Shown here piece by piece: positions 44,774 to 53,410 of a stretch of DNA of 64,000 nt; the stretch's first letter is position 1; each line of letters starts with the position of its first letter. The position numbers and the translations under genes were made by a program. The stretch lies in NCBI RefSeq assembly GCF_900112315.1, contig NZ_FOLL01000002.1, forward strand, positions 124,001 through 188,000, read 5' to 3'. The notes below the pieces were generated by a model. It was not told the DNA's origin, ran no database searches, and saw only the letters and a program-made list of their open reading frames with translations. This stretch comes from Parapedobacter composti. GTDB taxonomy: Bacteria; Bacteroidota; Bacteroidia; Sphingobacteriales; Sphingobacteriaceae.

Positions 44774-44781
44774 TAGCTTTG
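44774..44781 (+). promoter_or_regulatory. -7 element for the outer-membrane protein gene
   Basis: TAGCTTTG, a perfect TAnnTTTG, 63 bp before the start codon at 44845. No convincing -33 box. Confidence 0.4.
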
Positions 44782-44844
44782 CAATCGTTTTTGTTAACTT
44801 GATTATCGTTCGCTCTGAATTATCATAACAGTTCTACTCAGCAA

Positions 44845-46176
44845 ATGCAGTACCGCACGCCGAAGTTCCCATATCGTCACAGGCATCGCTTCCAGCAAGC
44901 TTTTGTGTTTCTTACGCTCCTTTTGGCAAGTACCCTGGTACATGCACAACGGTCGACCACCAGTTCGCCGTACTCACGATTTGGCATCGGCGAACTCCGG
45001 GGGGATTTATTACCGCAAACCCGCGCCATGGGCGGTATCGCTACCGGGGTGCGCTACCTGGGGGGGTACAGCAATATCAACGTAAGCAACCCTGCCTCCT
45101 ATTCAGCGTTAACGCTGACGACCGTCGATATCGGCGTGTTCGGCAACATTACGCAACTCAGCAGAAATCAGCTTTCCGAAAATTCATATAACTTTTCGTT
45201 GGGCCACATCAATTTCGGCATTCCGCTGGGCCGGCCGGGAGGAATCAGCTTTGGTATCATGCCCTTTTCGGACGTGGGGTTCAGCCATGCCATCTCCGGC
45301 ACAATTGACACGACGCAAATCCGGACGGTTTATGCCGGAGCAGGGGGAACAACCAAGGCCTATCTGGGATACGGGGTGCAGATCAATAAAAATTTCAGCG
45401 TGGGTGCCAACGTATCCTACTTATTCGGCACGCTAAACAACATCCGGTCAGTAGAATTTCCGAATGATATCGGCGCGTTGAACATCCGGGTAGACAGTAG
45501 CCAATATGTCAACGGATTCAGCTTTGATTATGGCGCACAGTATTTTCAGCCATTGGGCAATAACGTGAGCCTTACCATCGGCTACTCGGGAGCTGCCGGC
45601 GGCCCCCTGAACACCCAGGCATCACGGGTGGTGACCCGCACGCCCACCAGCGTGGAAGATGATTACGAAAACCTGCCTGTAGACACGGTGGCTACCTATC
45701 AAGGCCAACAACAACAGATAACAATGCCCATGAAACACAGTGTGGGCTTTACGTTGGCAAAAGGTGGCAAATGGATGCTCGGCGGCGACGTGAACTACGC
45801 CAAATGGAGCAGTTACCGGATAGCCGGACATAACCCCGCCCTGACAGATAGTTATGGTTTCGCCTTTGGCGGGCAAATTACCCCTGACATTACATCGGTC
45901 AGGTATTTTAATGTAGTGGACTATCGGCTGGGATTCAAATACAATAAGTCATACATCAACATTGACAACCAGGACATCAACCAGATGGCACTGACGGTAG
46001 GTTTCGGCTTTCCGCTACCCTCATTATTCGGTGGATCTTTCTACAAAATCAATTTCTCTACCGAATTGGGCCAGATGGGCACGCTATCAAACAACCTGGT
46101 GCGCGAACGGTATATTAATTTCCATTTAGGGTTTACGCTCAACGAACGCTGGTTCAGGCGGACCCGATATGATTAA
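44845..46176 (+). CDS. outer-membrane beta-barrel protein (FadL/OmpP1-like)
   Basis: 443 residues with a signal peptide (hydrophobic about 20-33, LVHAQ). RFGIGELRG, RAMGGIATG and NISNPASYS-type segments (INVSNPASYSAL) and barrel strands through to LGFTLNERWFRR are typical of FadL-like transporters or PorV/PorQ-type proteins. Substrate unknown. First of a run of envelope genes. Confidence 0.75.
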   Translation: MQYRTPKFPYRHRHRFQQAFVFLTLLLASTLVHAQRSTTSSPYSRFGIGELRGDLLPQTRAMGGIATGVRYLGGYSNINVSNPASYSALTLTTVDIGVFGNITQLSRNQLSENSYNFSLGHINFGIPLGRPGGISFGIMPFSDVGFSHAISGTIDTTQIRTVYAGAGGTTKAYLGYGVQINKNFSVGANVSYLFGTLNNIRSVEFPNDIGALNIRVDSSQYVNGFSFDYGAQYFQPLGNNVSLTIGYSGAAGGPLNTQASRVVTRTPTSVEDDYENLPVDTVATYQGQQQQITMPMKHSVGFTLAKGGKWMLGGDVNYAKWSSYRIAGHNPALTDSYGFAFGGQITPDITSVRYFNVVDYRLGFKYNKSYINIDNQDINQMALTVGFGFPLPSLFGGSFYKINFSTELGQMGTLSNNLVRERYINFHLGFTLNERWFRRTRYD

Positions 46177-46195
46177 CTGTACGTAATGAAGTGCT

Positions 46196-46777
46196 ATGGA
46201 TATGCTGGGCAGAAAATGGAGTTACCTCGCATGGGTATTATTCGGCATAGCCGCACTGGCTTCCTGTGAAACGGATCTGAAAGAGGTAGATCGCATCGCC
46301 GCCATTCAGGCGGAAGAACCGGTGGATGTTTCCCTCGATGTGACTGTCATTTACAGCGATTCTGCCGAGGTGAAAGCCAGGCTGACCGCCCCTGAAATGC
46401 GGCTCTACCATGTTGAAAACCCTTATTACGAATTTCAGAAAGGCATAACCATCATTTTTTATGATGAAAACGGCTCAGAGACACAGCGCATCACCGCCAA
46501 TTATGCCATACAGAAAGAAAAGGAAGAACTGACGGAATTCAGGGACAATGTGGTCATCACACGGGCAGATGGCACCGTGATAAAGACGGAGGAACTTATT
46601 CATGACCAGAAAGCGAACACCTTTTACAACCATGTACCGATTGCGGTATATTCACATGACGGACAAAACAACTACATGGGGTCATCTTTTACCTCGGATG
46701 GCGACTTCCAGGATATCGTGGTACAGAACTCAACCGCCTTATATGTCTTAGAAGAGGGACAATCGCCCGGATTTTAG
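46196..46777 (+). CDS. lptC: LPS export ABC transporter periplasmic protein LptC
   Basis: 193 residues: lipoprotein signal with Cys24 (ALASC), then a beta-jellyroll with YSDSAEVKARLTAPEMRLY, KGITIIFYDENGSE, and LTEFRDNVVITRADGTVIKTEEL. It links LptBFG to the periplasmic LptA bridge. Like most Bacteroidota members it is a lipoprotein rather than the single-helix form known in Escherichia coli. Confidence 0.85.
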   Translation: MDMLGRKWSYLAWVLFGIAALASCETDLKEVDRIAAIQAEEPVDVSLDVTVIYSDSAEVKARLTAPEMRLYHVENPYYEFQKGITIIFYDENGSETQRITANYAIQKEKEELTEFRDNVVITRADGTVIKTEELIHDQKANTFYNHVPIAVYSHDGQNNYMGSSFTSDGDFQDIVVQNSTALYVLEEGQSPGF

Positions 46778-46848
46778 GGCTTACAGCAGGCAAATCGGTA
46801 TATTGCACATAATTTAACCATGCAACTATTCTTTTTTTGATAAAAGTC

Positions 46849-46860
46849 GTATCTTGCGCC
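46849..46860 (+). promoter_or_regulatory. -7 region of the ppiD gene (shared 12-mer)
   Basis: GTATCTTGCGCC, containing the near-consensus -7 TATCTTGC, occurs here and again at 51043-51054 before the polyprenyl synthase gene. It lies 87 bp before the start codon at 46948. Confidence 0.4.
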
Positions 46861-46947
46861 TCATTTTAAAAAAGGTATAGAAACCACCTGCAAACAAGGG
46901 TTTAAGATTTACAATAACAGCTTAAAAAAAACAGTTTTATACACGCT

Positions 46948-49059
46948 ATGGGATTAATGAACTTTTTGCGGAACCGTGCGGGAGTGATTATCGTTGTTAT
47001 TATCGGTTTCGCAATTTTTGCGTTTCTTTTGGGGGACGTGATTAGCTATGGTACACCTGTTTGGGCCCGCCACCAGAACCAGGTGGGTAGCATCAATGGC
47101 GAATCCATCGACATCACGACATTTAATGCACAGGTAGAGCAGACATCGGAGATGTTCCGCCAGCAAATGGGTGGAGGAACCCTCAGCCCCCAGATGAAGT
47201 CATGGGCCGTACAGCAGGTGTGGGGCCAATACCTGAATCGCGAACTGCTGAAAAGCGAAGTTGAACAAATCGGCCTTACGGTGGGCAAAACGGAATTGAA
47301 CGATCTGGTACAGGGCGATAACCCTTCCATGCAGATCCAGCAAGCATTCCGCAATCCGCAAACCGGCCAGTTTGACCGCGACCAGCTCAATAGCTTTATT
47401 GCCCAGGTAGGTACCCTGCCCAGGAACCACGAAGCCCGCAACCAATGGGAGGCGTTGCTGCAGAACATTATTGATGAACAGCTAAGCGCCAAATACACTA
47501 ACCTGATCAACAACAGCATTTACGTAACCTCGCTCGAAGCCACCGAAGAATATAATCAACGGAACAAACTGGCCAATTTCGAATATGTCCTGCTGGACTA
47601 CAATACGGTTCCAGACAGTGCGATCACCATCACCGAGCAGGATTACAAGGAATATTACAACGAAAATAAAGGGGTGTTCAAGAACCCTGAGGAAACGCGG
47701 AGCCTGGAGTTCGTGGTATTTGATGCGAGTCCAACGGCGCAGGACACCGCAAACGTGCGTACTGCCATCGGAGAGCTGAAAGCGCAGCTGGCAGAGTCGA
47801 CCACCGACTCCCTTTTTGCTGCGGTCAATTCTGATACCAAATACCCTTACATTTACCGTAAAAAAGGAGAATTTAGTCCGGCGTTGGATTCATTGGTATT
47901 CAATGTACCCGTAGGCACCACCGTTGGGCCGGTACTTTCCAATGGCCGCTTTGAAATCGCCAAAGTGGTCAGCAGCAAAGTGGGGCCTGACTCGGTTAAG
48001 GCCAGTCACATCTTGCTTAACCCCGCTACAGAAGGCGGTATGGATAAAGCCCAAGCGAAGGCCGACTCCATCAAGCGGTTGGTTGAAAAGGGCGAAAGTT
48101 TCGCAGCGTTGGCCGTACAATTCAGCACAGATGAAGGCAGCAAAATAAACGGAGGCGAACTCGGCACCTTCGGGCGGGGCAGAATGGTACCGGCATTTGA
48201 AGATGCCGCTTTTGATGCCAGGAAAGGCGATGTCGTTGTCGCAACATCGCAGTTCGGCGTGCATATCATCAAAGTAGCGGATCAAATCGGCTCATCGCGG
48301 GTGGTCAAGGCAGCTATTGTGGACAAACAAGTAACAAGTGGCCGAGAAACCATGGATGCTGCCTATAATAAAGCGACCGAATTCTTCGGCGCCCTTAATA
48401 AGGGCAACTTCCAGGAAACGGCGACCCAGCAGGGTCTTTCAGTATTGAAGGCCGACAACATTACCGCTTTGGAAACCATGTTGATGGGCACAGAAGTACC
48501 GCGTGAGCTGGTACGATGGGCTTTCGAGGCCGACAAGGGCGATATTACCGATCAAATCTACGAGTCTGACAATAAATACGTTGTAGCCCGGTTAACCGGC
48601 ATCCGTAAGAAGGGCCAATTGCCGTTGGAGGCAGTAAAAGCCGATATCGAAAGCGTGGTTCGCAACCGGGTCAAAGCCAAAAAACTGATAGCTCAGGCTA
48701 CCGAAGCTGCCAAGGGGGCCAACACGCTGGCGCAAATCGGCCAGAAGCTCGGAAAAACTCCGGTACTGGCAGAAAACATCGTTTTTGCCAACCCCGTAAT
48801 CCCCGGCGTGGCCCAGGAAAATGCCGTGGTAGGCACCGCTTTTGGCCTTCAACCGAAGCAACCGTCAAAACCGGTAAGCGGATCACAGGGCGTATATATC
48901 GTAGAAGTGACCGGTTTTGTAAACCCGCCTGCTCCTACCGACCTCAACGGACAGAAACGGCAAATGGCCCAGTCGCTGGCACAGCGGTCGTGGTCGCTTG
49001 CCTTCCGCGCTTTACAGGACAAAGCCGATATTGTGGATAACCGGGCCCGTTTCTTTTAA
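46948..49059 (+). CDS. ppiD: PpiD-like membrane-anchored peptidyl-prolyl isomerase
   Basis: 703 residues. One N-terminal helix (AGVIIVVIIGFAIFAFLLG), then a SurA N-like domain with VGSINGESIDITTFNAQVEQ. The parvulin domain spans about residues 350-450 (KASHILLNPATEGGMDKAQAKADSIK split, FAALAVQFSTDEGSKINGGELGTFG). The C-terminus is a long helical region. PpiD acts on newly secreted proteins at the Sec exit. It sits between lptC and DUF2480. Confidence 0.9.
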   Translation: MGLMNFLRNRAGVIIVVIIGFAIFAFLLGDVISYGTPVWARHQNQVGSINGESIDITTFNAQVEQTSEMFRQQMGGGTLSPQMKSWAVQQVWGQYLNRELLKSEVEQIGLTVGKTELNDLVQGDNPSMQIQQAFRNPQTGQFDRDQLNSFIAQVGTLPRNHEARNQWEALLQNIIDEQLSAKYTNLINNSIYVTSLEATEEYNQRNKLANFEYVLLDYNTVPDSAITITEQDYKEYYNENKGVFKNPEETRSLEFVVFDASPTAQDTANVRTAIGELKAQLAESTTDSLFAAVNSDTKYPYIYRKKGEFSPALDSLVFNVPVGTTVGPVLSNGRFEIAKVVSSKVGPDSVKASHILLNPATEGGMDKAQAKADSIKRLVEKGESFAALAVQFSTDEGSKINGGELGTFGRGRMVPAFEDAAFDARKGDVVVATSQFGVHIIKVADQIGSSRVVKAAIVDKQVTSGRETMDAAYNKATEFFGALNKGNFQETATQQGLSVLKADNITALETMLMGTEVPRELVRWAFEADKGDITDQIYESDNKYVVARLTGIRKKGQLPLEAVKADIESVVRNRVKAKKLIAQATEAAKGANTLAQIGQKLGKTPVLAENIVFANPVIPGVAQENAVVGTAFGLQPKQPSKPVSGSQGVYIVEVTGFVNPPAPTDLNGQKRQMAQSLAQRSWSLAFRALQDKADIVDNRARFF

Positions 49060-49086
49060 CGGGCTGACACCAAAGGATATTTTACG

Positions 49087-49094
49087 TAACTTTG
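49087..49094 (+). promoter_or_regulatory. -7 element for the DUF2480 gene
   Basis: TAACTTTG, a perfect TAnnTTTG, ending just before the terminator stem at 49096. The start codon is at 49131, leaving a short leader that includes that hairpin. Confidence 0.35.
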
Positions 49095-49095
49095 T

Positions 49096-49127
49096 ATCCG
49101 GATGGCCTTAAGCTGTCCGGATTTTTT
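49096..49127 (+). terminator. intrinsic terminator after ppiD
   Basis: ATCCGGA (49096-49102) and TCCGGAT (49116-49122) form a 7-bp stem with a 13-base loop, followed by a T-run. It ends 3 bp before the DUF2480 start codon. Confidence 0.6.
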
Positions 49128-49130
49128 GTT

Positions 49131-49646
49131 ATGGAAATACAAGAAACAATCGTAAACAAAGTTGCCCAAAGTGGCCTGGTTACGGTAGACCTCGCCCAGT
49201 TTGCCCCCCAGGGTGAACGCGTCATATATGATATTAAAGACAATTTATTCCACGGCCTTATCCTGAAAGAAAAGGATTTCAGGGATTTCGTCAAGGAACA
49301 TGACTGGCAGCAATATACCGGAAAGTTTGTTGCTATCACCTGTACAGCAGATGCTATAGTACCCACCTGGGCGTACATGCTGTTGGCCAACCGGCTGCAG
49401 CCGTATGCCAAAGACATCGTGTTTGGCGACCCCAGCACCTTGGAAACCGTGCTGTTCGAAAGGGCATTGGAAAAATTGGATATCGAAACATACCGTGACC
49501 AACGTGTTGTAGTGAAAGGATGTGGCGATATTCCGGTTCCTGAATCGGCCTTCGTCAAGTTTACAGCCATGCTCAGCAAAGTAGCCAAAAGCATCATGTA
49601 TGGCGAGCCTTGTTCCACCGTTCCCATTTTCAAACGGAAGGCATAA
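49131..49646 (+). CDS. DUF2480 family protein
   Basis: 171 residues from MEIQETIVNKVAQSGLVTVDL; the open frame begins 13 codons earlier but there is an obvious start here. The family is conserved in Bacteroidota and has no assigned function. Two halves are seen: YDIKDNLFHGLILKEKDFR and VKGCGDIPVPESAFVKF. It overlaps nothing; the DUF3108 gene follows 2 bp later. Confidence 0.8.
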   Translation: MEIQETIVNKVAQSGLVTVDLAQFAPQGERVIYDIKDNLFHGLILKEKDFRDFVKEHDWQQYTGKFVAITCTADAIVPTWAYMLLANRLQPYAKDIVFGDPSTLETVLFERALEKLDIETYRDQRVVVKGCGDIPVPESAFVKFTAMLSKVAKSIMYGEPCSTVPIFKRKA

Positions 49647-49648
49647 CC

Positions 49649-50449
49649 ATGATTATCAAAACATCTATCACGCTTTTGTGCAGCCTGTTCGGTCTGGCAC
49701 TGGTAGCGGTGGGGCAACCGCTTCCTTACCTGAAGGAACCTTCCTTTAAGGCCGGTGAGGAATTGCATTACCGCCTGCGTTATGGCGTTGTATCGGCCGC
49801 CACCGGAGTATTGAAAGTAGAAGACTCCAAGATAAAATTCAGCAGTCCGCATAGTTATCACTTGTCGGCCCGCGGAAGCACCTCCGGCACGTTCAGCATT
49901 TTCTACACGGTGGACAACCGCTACGATTCATACATCGATTCACGGACGTTCTTGCCCCACTATTACACAGAAAACATCCGTGAAGGGAACTACCGGCGGA
50001 CGGACATTGTTCGGTTTAACCATCCGAAACGGACGGTTCAGGGCAACAAGGGCACGTTTAAAAGTGAGTCGGCACAGACGTTTGATCTGCTATCCGCCTA
50101 TTATTTTGCGCGCAACCTCGATTTATCAAACATCAAGCCGGGGCACTCGTTTAAACTGACGTATTTCCTTAACGATGAGATTGCCACCTTGGGCATTGAA
50201 TACATCGGCATCGAACAGATAAAAACACCCCTGGGAACGCTGGAGTGCCTGAAATTCAGTCCAGAAATAGCCCCGGGCCGAATCTTCCGGAAAGACAGCC
50301 GGCTGTACCTTTGGGTAACCAATGACGGCAACCGAATTCCCGTAAGAGCCCACGTAGAAATACTCATCGGCTCGGTTACCTTGGAACTGACGAATGCGAA
50401 AGGACTTAAACACCCTTTGGGGAAACGATTGGAAGGGGTATCAAAATAG
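49649..50449 (+). CDS. DUF3108 domain exported protein
   Basis: 266 residues from MIIKTSI with a signal peptide (CSLFGLALVAVGQ). Beta-rich body with FKAGEELHYRLRYG at the start, then SAQTFDLLSAYYFARNLD and TLECLKFSPEIAPGRIF, the DUF3108 signature. Periplasmic lipid- or LPS-related roles have been suggested for the family; here it sits beside envelope genes, which fits. Confidence 0.8.
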   Translation: MIIKTSITLLCSLFGLALVAVGQPLPYLKEPSFKAGEELHYRLRYGVVSAATGVLKVEDSKIKFSSPHSYHLSARGSTSGTFSIFYTVDNRYDSYIDSRTFLPHYYTENIREGNYRRTDIVRFNHPKRTVQGNKGTFKSESAQTFDLLSAYYFARNLDLSNIKPGHSFKLTYFLNDEIATLGIEYIGIEQIKTPLGTLECLKFSPEIAPGRIFRKDSRLYLWVTNDGNRIPVRAHVEILIGSVTLELTNAKGLKHPLGKRLEGVSK

Positions 50450-50455
50450 TCAACC

Positions 50456-51022
50456 ATGATGATCGAAGTAGGTAATGTGTTGGTAAGTGAAGAACTGATC
50501 AGGGAAGAGTTTGTGTGTAACCTTGGCAAGTGCCAGGGCGCGTGCTGTGTAGAAGGCGATGCTGGAGCACCATTGCAACGGGATGAGCTTGCCATACTGG
50601 CGTCTGTTTACCCGCAAGTAAAGCCGTATATGACCAAGAAAGGCATCGCAACGGTGGAAGCCTCGGGCACCCATGTAACCGATGCCGACGGCGACCTGAC
50701 CACGCCCTGTGTAGATGGGCATAAAGAGTGTGCATACGTAACCTGGGAAAACGGCATTACCAAATGTGCCATCGAAAAAGCCTATGAAGCGGGCGCCATC
50801 AATTGGAAAAAGCCCCTCTCCTGCCACCTTTATCCGATACGCACCACGGCATACCCAGCCTTTGACGTGCTGCACTACGACCGCTGGCACATCTGCCATT
50901 CGGCTTGCTCGCTCGGCAGGGAACTGAAGGTTCCCGTATATACCTTCCTGAAGGAGCCCCTCATCCGCAAGTACGGCGCGGAGTGGTATGCCGATCTCGA
51001 AGAATCGGTACGCATGCTGTAG
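50456..51022 (+). CDS. DUF3109 family cysteine-rich protein
   Basis: 188 residues with cysteine-rich signatures: EEFVCNLGKCQGACCVEGD, PCVDGHKECAYVTW, TKCAIEKAY, LSCHLYPIR and WHICHSAC. This is the DUF3109 family, related to CxxCxxCC (YkgJ-like) metal-cluster proteins. Binding of a metal or iron-sulfur cluster is likely; the reaction is unknown. Confidence 0.85.
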   Translation: MMIEVGNVLVSEELIREEFVCNLGKCQGACCVEGDAGAPLQRDELAILASVYPQVKPYMTKKGIATVEASGTHVTDADGDLTTPCVDGHKECAYVTWENGITKCAIEKAYEAGAINWKKPLSCHLYPIRTTAYPAFDVLHYDRWHICHSACSLGRELKVPVYTFLKEPLIRKYGAEWYADLEESVRML

Positions 51023-51042
51023 GTTAATTATAAAATATATTA

Positions 51043-51054
51043 GTATCTTGCGCC
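51043..51054 (+). promoter_or_regulatory. -7 region of polyprenyl synthase gene (shared 12-mer)
   Basis: GTATCTTGCGCC, identical to the sequence upstream of ppiD (46849-46860), with near-consensus -7 TATCTTGC at 51044-51051, 16 bp before the start codon. Confidence 0.45.
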
Positions 51055-51067
51055 GATTTTATTCCGA

Positions 51068-52039
51068 ATGCTCAAGCTAAGCGAAATACAACAACCCATT
51101 GCCCGTGAATTGGCGCTATTCGAAGACAAGTTCAAAGCTTCGATGCAGAGCTCGGTTCCATTGCTCGACCGCATAACCCATTACATCGTAAAACGCAAAG
51201 GCAAACAAATGCGTCCGATGTTTGTCTTCTTCTCGGCGGGATTATGCGGCACCATCAACGACGCCACCCATCGTGGAGCAGCCCTGGTGGAACTTTTACA
51301 CACTGCCACCCTGGTGCATGACGACGTGGTAGACAACGCCAATGTACGACGGGGCTTCTTCTCGGTAAACGCCCTTTGGAAAAACAAGGTGGCTGTGTTG
51401 GTGGGCGATTTCCTGCTGGCTAAGGGCATGCAGCTATCTTTGGCGAATGACGACTTTGGCATGCTCAAGATTGTGAGTGATGCGGTTCAGCAAATCATCG
51501 AAGGAGAATTGCTGCAATTGGAAAAAGCCCGGCGTATGGACATCGAGGAGTCGATATATTTCGAAGTTATCCGGCAGAAAACCGCCTCGCTAATCGCCTC
51601 GTGCTGCGCATGCGGAGCAGCCTCTGCGGGAGGCGATCAAACAACCATCAAACAAATGCACCTCTTCGGAGAAAAGGTAGGCATCGCCTTCCAGATTAAA
51701 GACGATCTTTTCGACTTCGGTATCGATGATGTTGGTAAACCGCTGGGGAATGACATCAAAGAAAAGAAGCTCACGCTGCCACTGATATATGCGCTGAAAC
51801 AGGTTAGCCGACCGGAAAAAAGGCGCATCATCAATCTGGTGAAAAACCACCATGAAGACCGCAACAAGGTTAACGAAGTGATTGCCTTCGTCAAGGCCAA
51901 TGGCGGAATGGAATATGCCACATCACAGATGCTGGCTTACCAGCAAGAGGCATTTGACATCCTGGCCCAGTTCCCATCCAGCGAATACCGGGATGGACTG
52001 GAGCAACTGGTACGTTATACAACTGAACGCAACAAATAA
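51068..52039 (+). CDS. polyprenyl synthetase family protein (trans-prenyl diphosphate synthase)
   Basis: 323 residues. First aspartate-rich motif DDVVD at 85-89 (LVHDDVVDNA), second DDLFD at 212-216 (FQIKDDLFDFG), plus KGKQMRP for pyrophosphate binding. Condenses IPP with an allylic diphosphate to make long trans-prenyl diphosphate, most likely for menaquinone side chains. Similar to IspB. The next gene starts 1 bp after it. Confidence 0.93.
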   Translation: MLKLSEIQQPIARELALFEDKFKASMQSSVPLLDRITHYIVKRKGKQMRPMFVFFSAGLCGTINDATHRGAALVELLHTATLVHDDVVDNANVRRGFFSVNALWKNKVAVLVGDFLLAKGMQLSLANDDFGMLKIVSDAVQQIIEGELLQLEKARRMDIEESIYFEVIRQKTASLIASCCACGAASAGGDQTTIKQMHLFGEKVGIAFQIKDDLFDFGIDDVGKPLGNDIKEKKLTLPLIYALKQVSRPEKRRIINLVKNHHEDRNKVNEVIAFVKANGGMEYATSQMLAYQQEAFDILAQFPSSEYRDGLEQLVRYTTERNK

Positions 52040-52040
52040 C

Positions 52041-53093
52041 ATGAGTCACGAATTATTATTCTTTGGCGGTTTTCTACTTTTCATCGTGTTGATGCTGGCC
52101 ATTGACTTAGGACTTTTCAGCAAGAGCAACAAAGCCGTCAGCTTTACCCAGGCCGCCATCATGAGTGCTGTATGGGTTACCTTTGCCCTGCTGTTTTACG
52201 TGGTATTGCGTATATGGGGCCACGAGCTGCACGACATCCAAGACTTCGCCCAGCTCGCAGAGGTCACTAAGAAGCACCTGCATAATATCCGGCTAATACC
52301 AGATGACTTTGCCGCAAGTTTGGAACGGTACCGCCAGAATCTTGCGCTGGAGTACATAACAGGTTACGTGGTAGAATATGCCCTATCCGTAGACAATATC
52401 TTTGTGATGGTATTAATCTTCACATCCTTCGGTGTCCCTCCCCAATATTACCATAAGGTATTGGTATGGGGCATCATCGGGGCCATCGTATTACGTTTCC
52501 TGTTTATCTTCATCGGAGCGGCACTTATCGCGAAGTTCGGCTGGATTCTCTACCTTTTTGGATTCTTTTTAGTCTATACGGGCATCATGATGTTTGTGCA
52601 CCGCAACGACGAGGAGGAGATAGATCCGCAAAATCATAAGGTGGTCAAGTTCGCTTCGAAATACTTTTCCGTTTATCCCACATTTGTCGGCGGGCGATTT
52701 TTCCATGTCGAAAATGGGAAGAAGTACGTTACGCCGCTGTTTCTGGTATTGCTGGTCATCGAGTTTACGGACTTGATTTTTGCGGTCGATTCCATCCCTG
52801 CCATCTTCGCCGTAACCAAAGATCCGTATATTGTATTTTTTTCCAATATTTTCGCTATTCTGGGCCTGCGTTCCATGTTTTTCCTGCTGGTTAACATCAT
52901 CCACAAGTTCCATTACCTCAAAACCGGACTGTCGTTTTTGCTGGTGTTCATCGGAGCCAAGATGCTGCTGCACGACTGGCTGCACGCGTGGGGATTCACG
53001 ACATCCCATTCGTTGATAATCATCGTCTCGATTCTGGCCATCAGCGTGGTAGCGTCGTTGCTATTTCCCAAGCAGGAAAAAACCAACGCCTAA
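52041..53093 (+). CDS. TerC/Alx family membrane protein
   Basis: 350 residues, about nine transmembrane helices, starting MSHELLFFGGFLLFIV. ALSVDNIFVMVLIF with its acidic residue and VIEFTDLIFAVDSIPAIFAVTKDP are the TerC repeat signatures. The family exports or senses manganese or related cations. It starts one base after the prenyl synthase stop (TAACATG), so the two genes are co-transcribed. Confidence 0.9.
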   Translation: MSHELLFFGGFLLFIVLMLAIDLGLFSKSNKAVSFTQAAIMSAVWVTFALLFYVVLRIWGHELHDIQDFAQLAEVTKKHLHNIRLIPDDFAASLERYRQNLALEYITGYVVEYALSVDNIFVMVLIFTSFGVPPQYYHKVLVWGIIGAIVLRFLFIFIGAALIAKFGWILYLFGFFLVYTGIMMFVHRNDEEEIDPQNHKVVKFASKYFSVYPTFVGGRFFHVENGKKYVTPLFLVLLVIEFTDLIFAVDSIPAIFAVTKDPYIVFFSNIFAILGLRSMFFLLVNIIHKFHYLKTGLSFLLVFIGAKMLLHDWLHAWGFTTSHSLIIIVSILAISVVASLLFPKQEKTNA

Positions 53094-53113
53094 AAAAGGA
53101 AAACGCATAAAAC

Positions 53114-53401
53114 CTACCGGAACAGTACGTCCCTGATATCGGCGTTCCGCTCGAATACCGTTTTGGCATAGGGACATAGCGGCAGAATCTTAAACTGGTT
53201 TTCCCGGGCAAAATCCACCGCCGCCATAACCAGCCCCTTGCCTACCCCTTGTCCCGAAAACGCGGGGTTCGCCTCGGTATGGTCGATAATGAACCGGTTG
53301 TCGCCCGCCCACGTATAGGTCATCAAGCCAGCCTGTTCACCATTAATTGTCGCAGTGAACTGTCCTTTTTTGCCATTGTCATCTCTCAGAATTTCCATCA
53401 T
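53114..53401 (-). CDS. GNAT family N-acetyltransferase (short, NATD1/YjdJ-like)
   Basis: 95 residues: GLMTYTWAGDNRFIIDHTEANPAFSGQG then VGKGLVMAAVDFARENQFKILPLCPYA. The acetyl-CoA loop GQGVGKGL and the terminal CPYAKTVF mark the small N-acetyltransferase class. Substrate unknown. Confidence 0.85.
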   Translation of the reverse strand: MMEILRDDNGKKGQFTATINGEQAGLMTYTWAGDNRFIIDHTEANPAFSGQGVGKGLVMAAVDFARENQFKILPLCPYAKTVFERNADIRDVLFR

Positions 53402-53410
53402 TTTGTCGTT

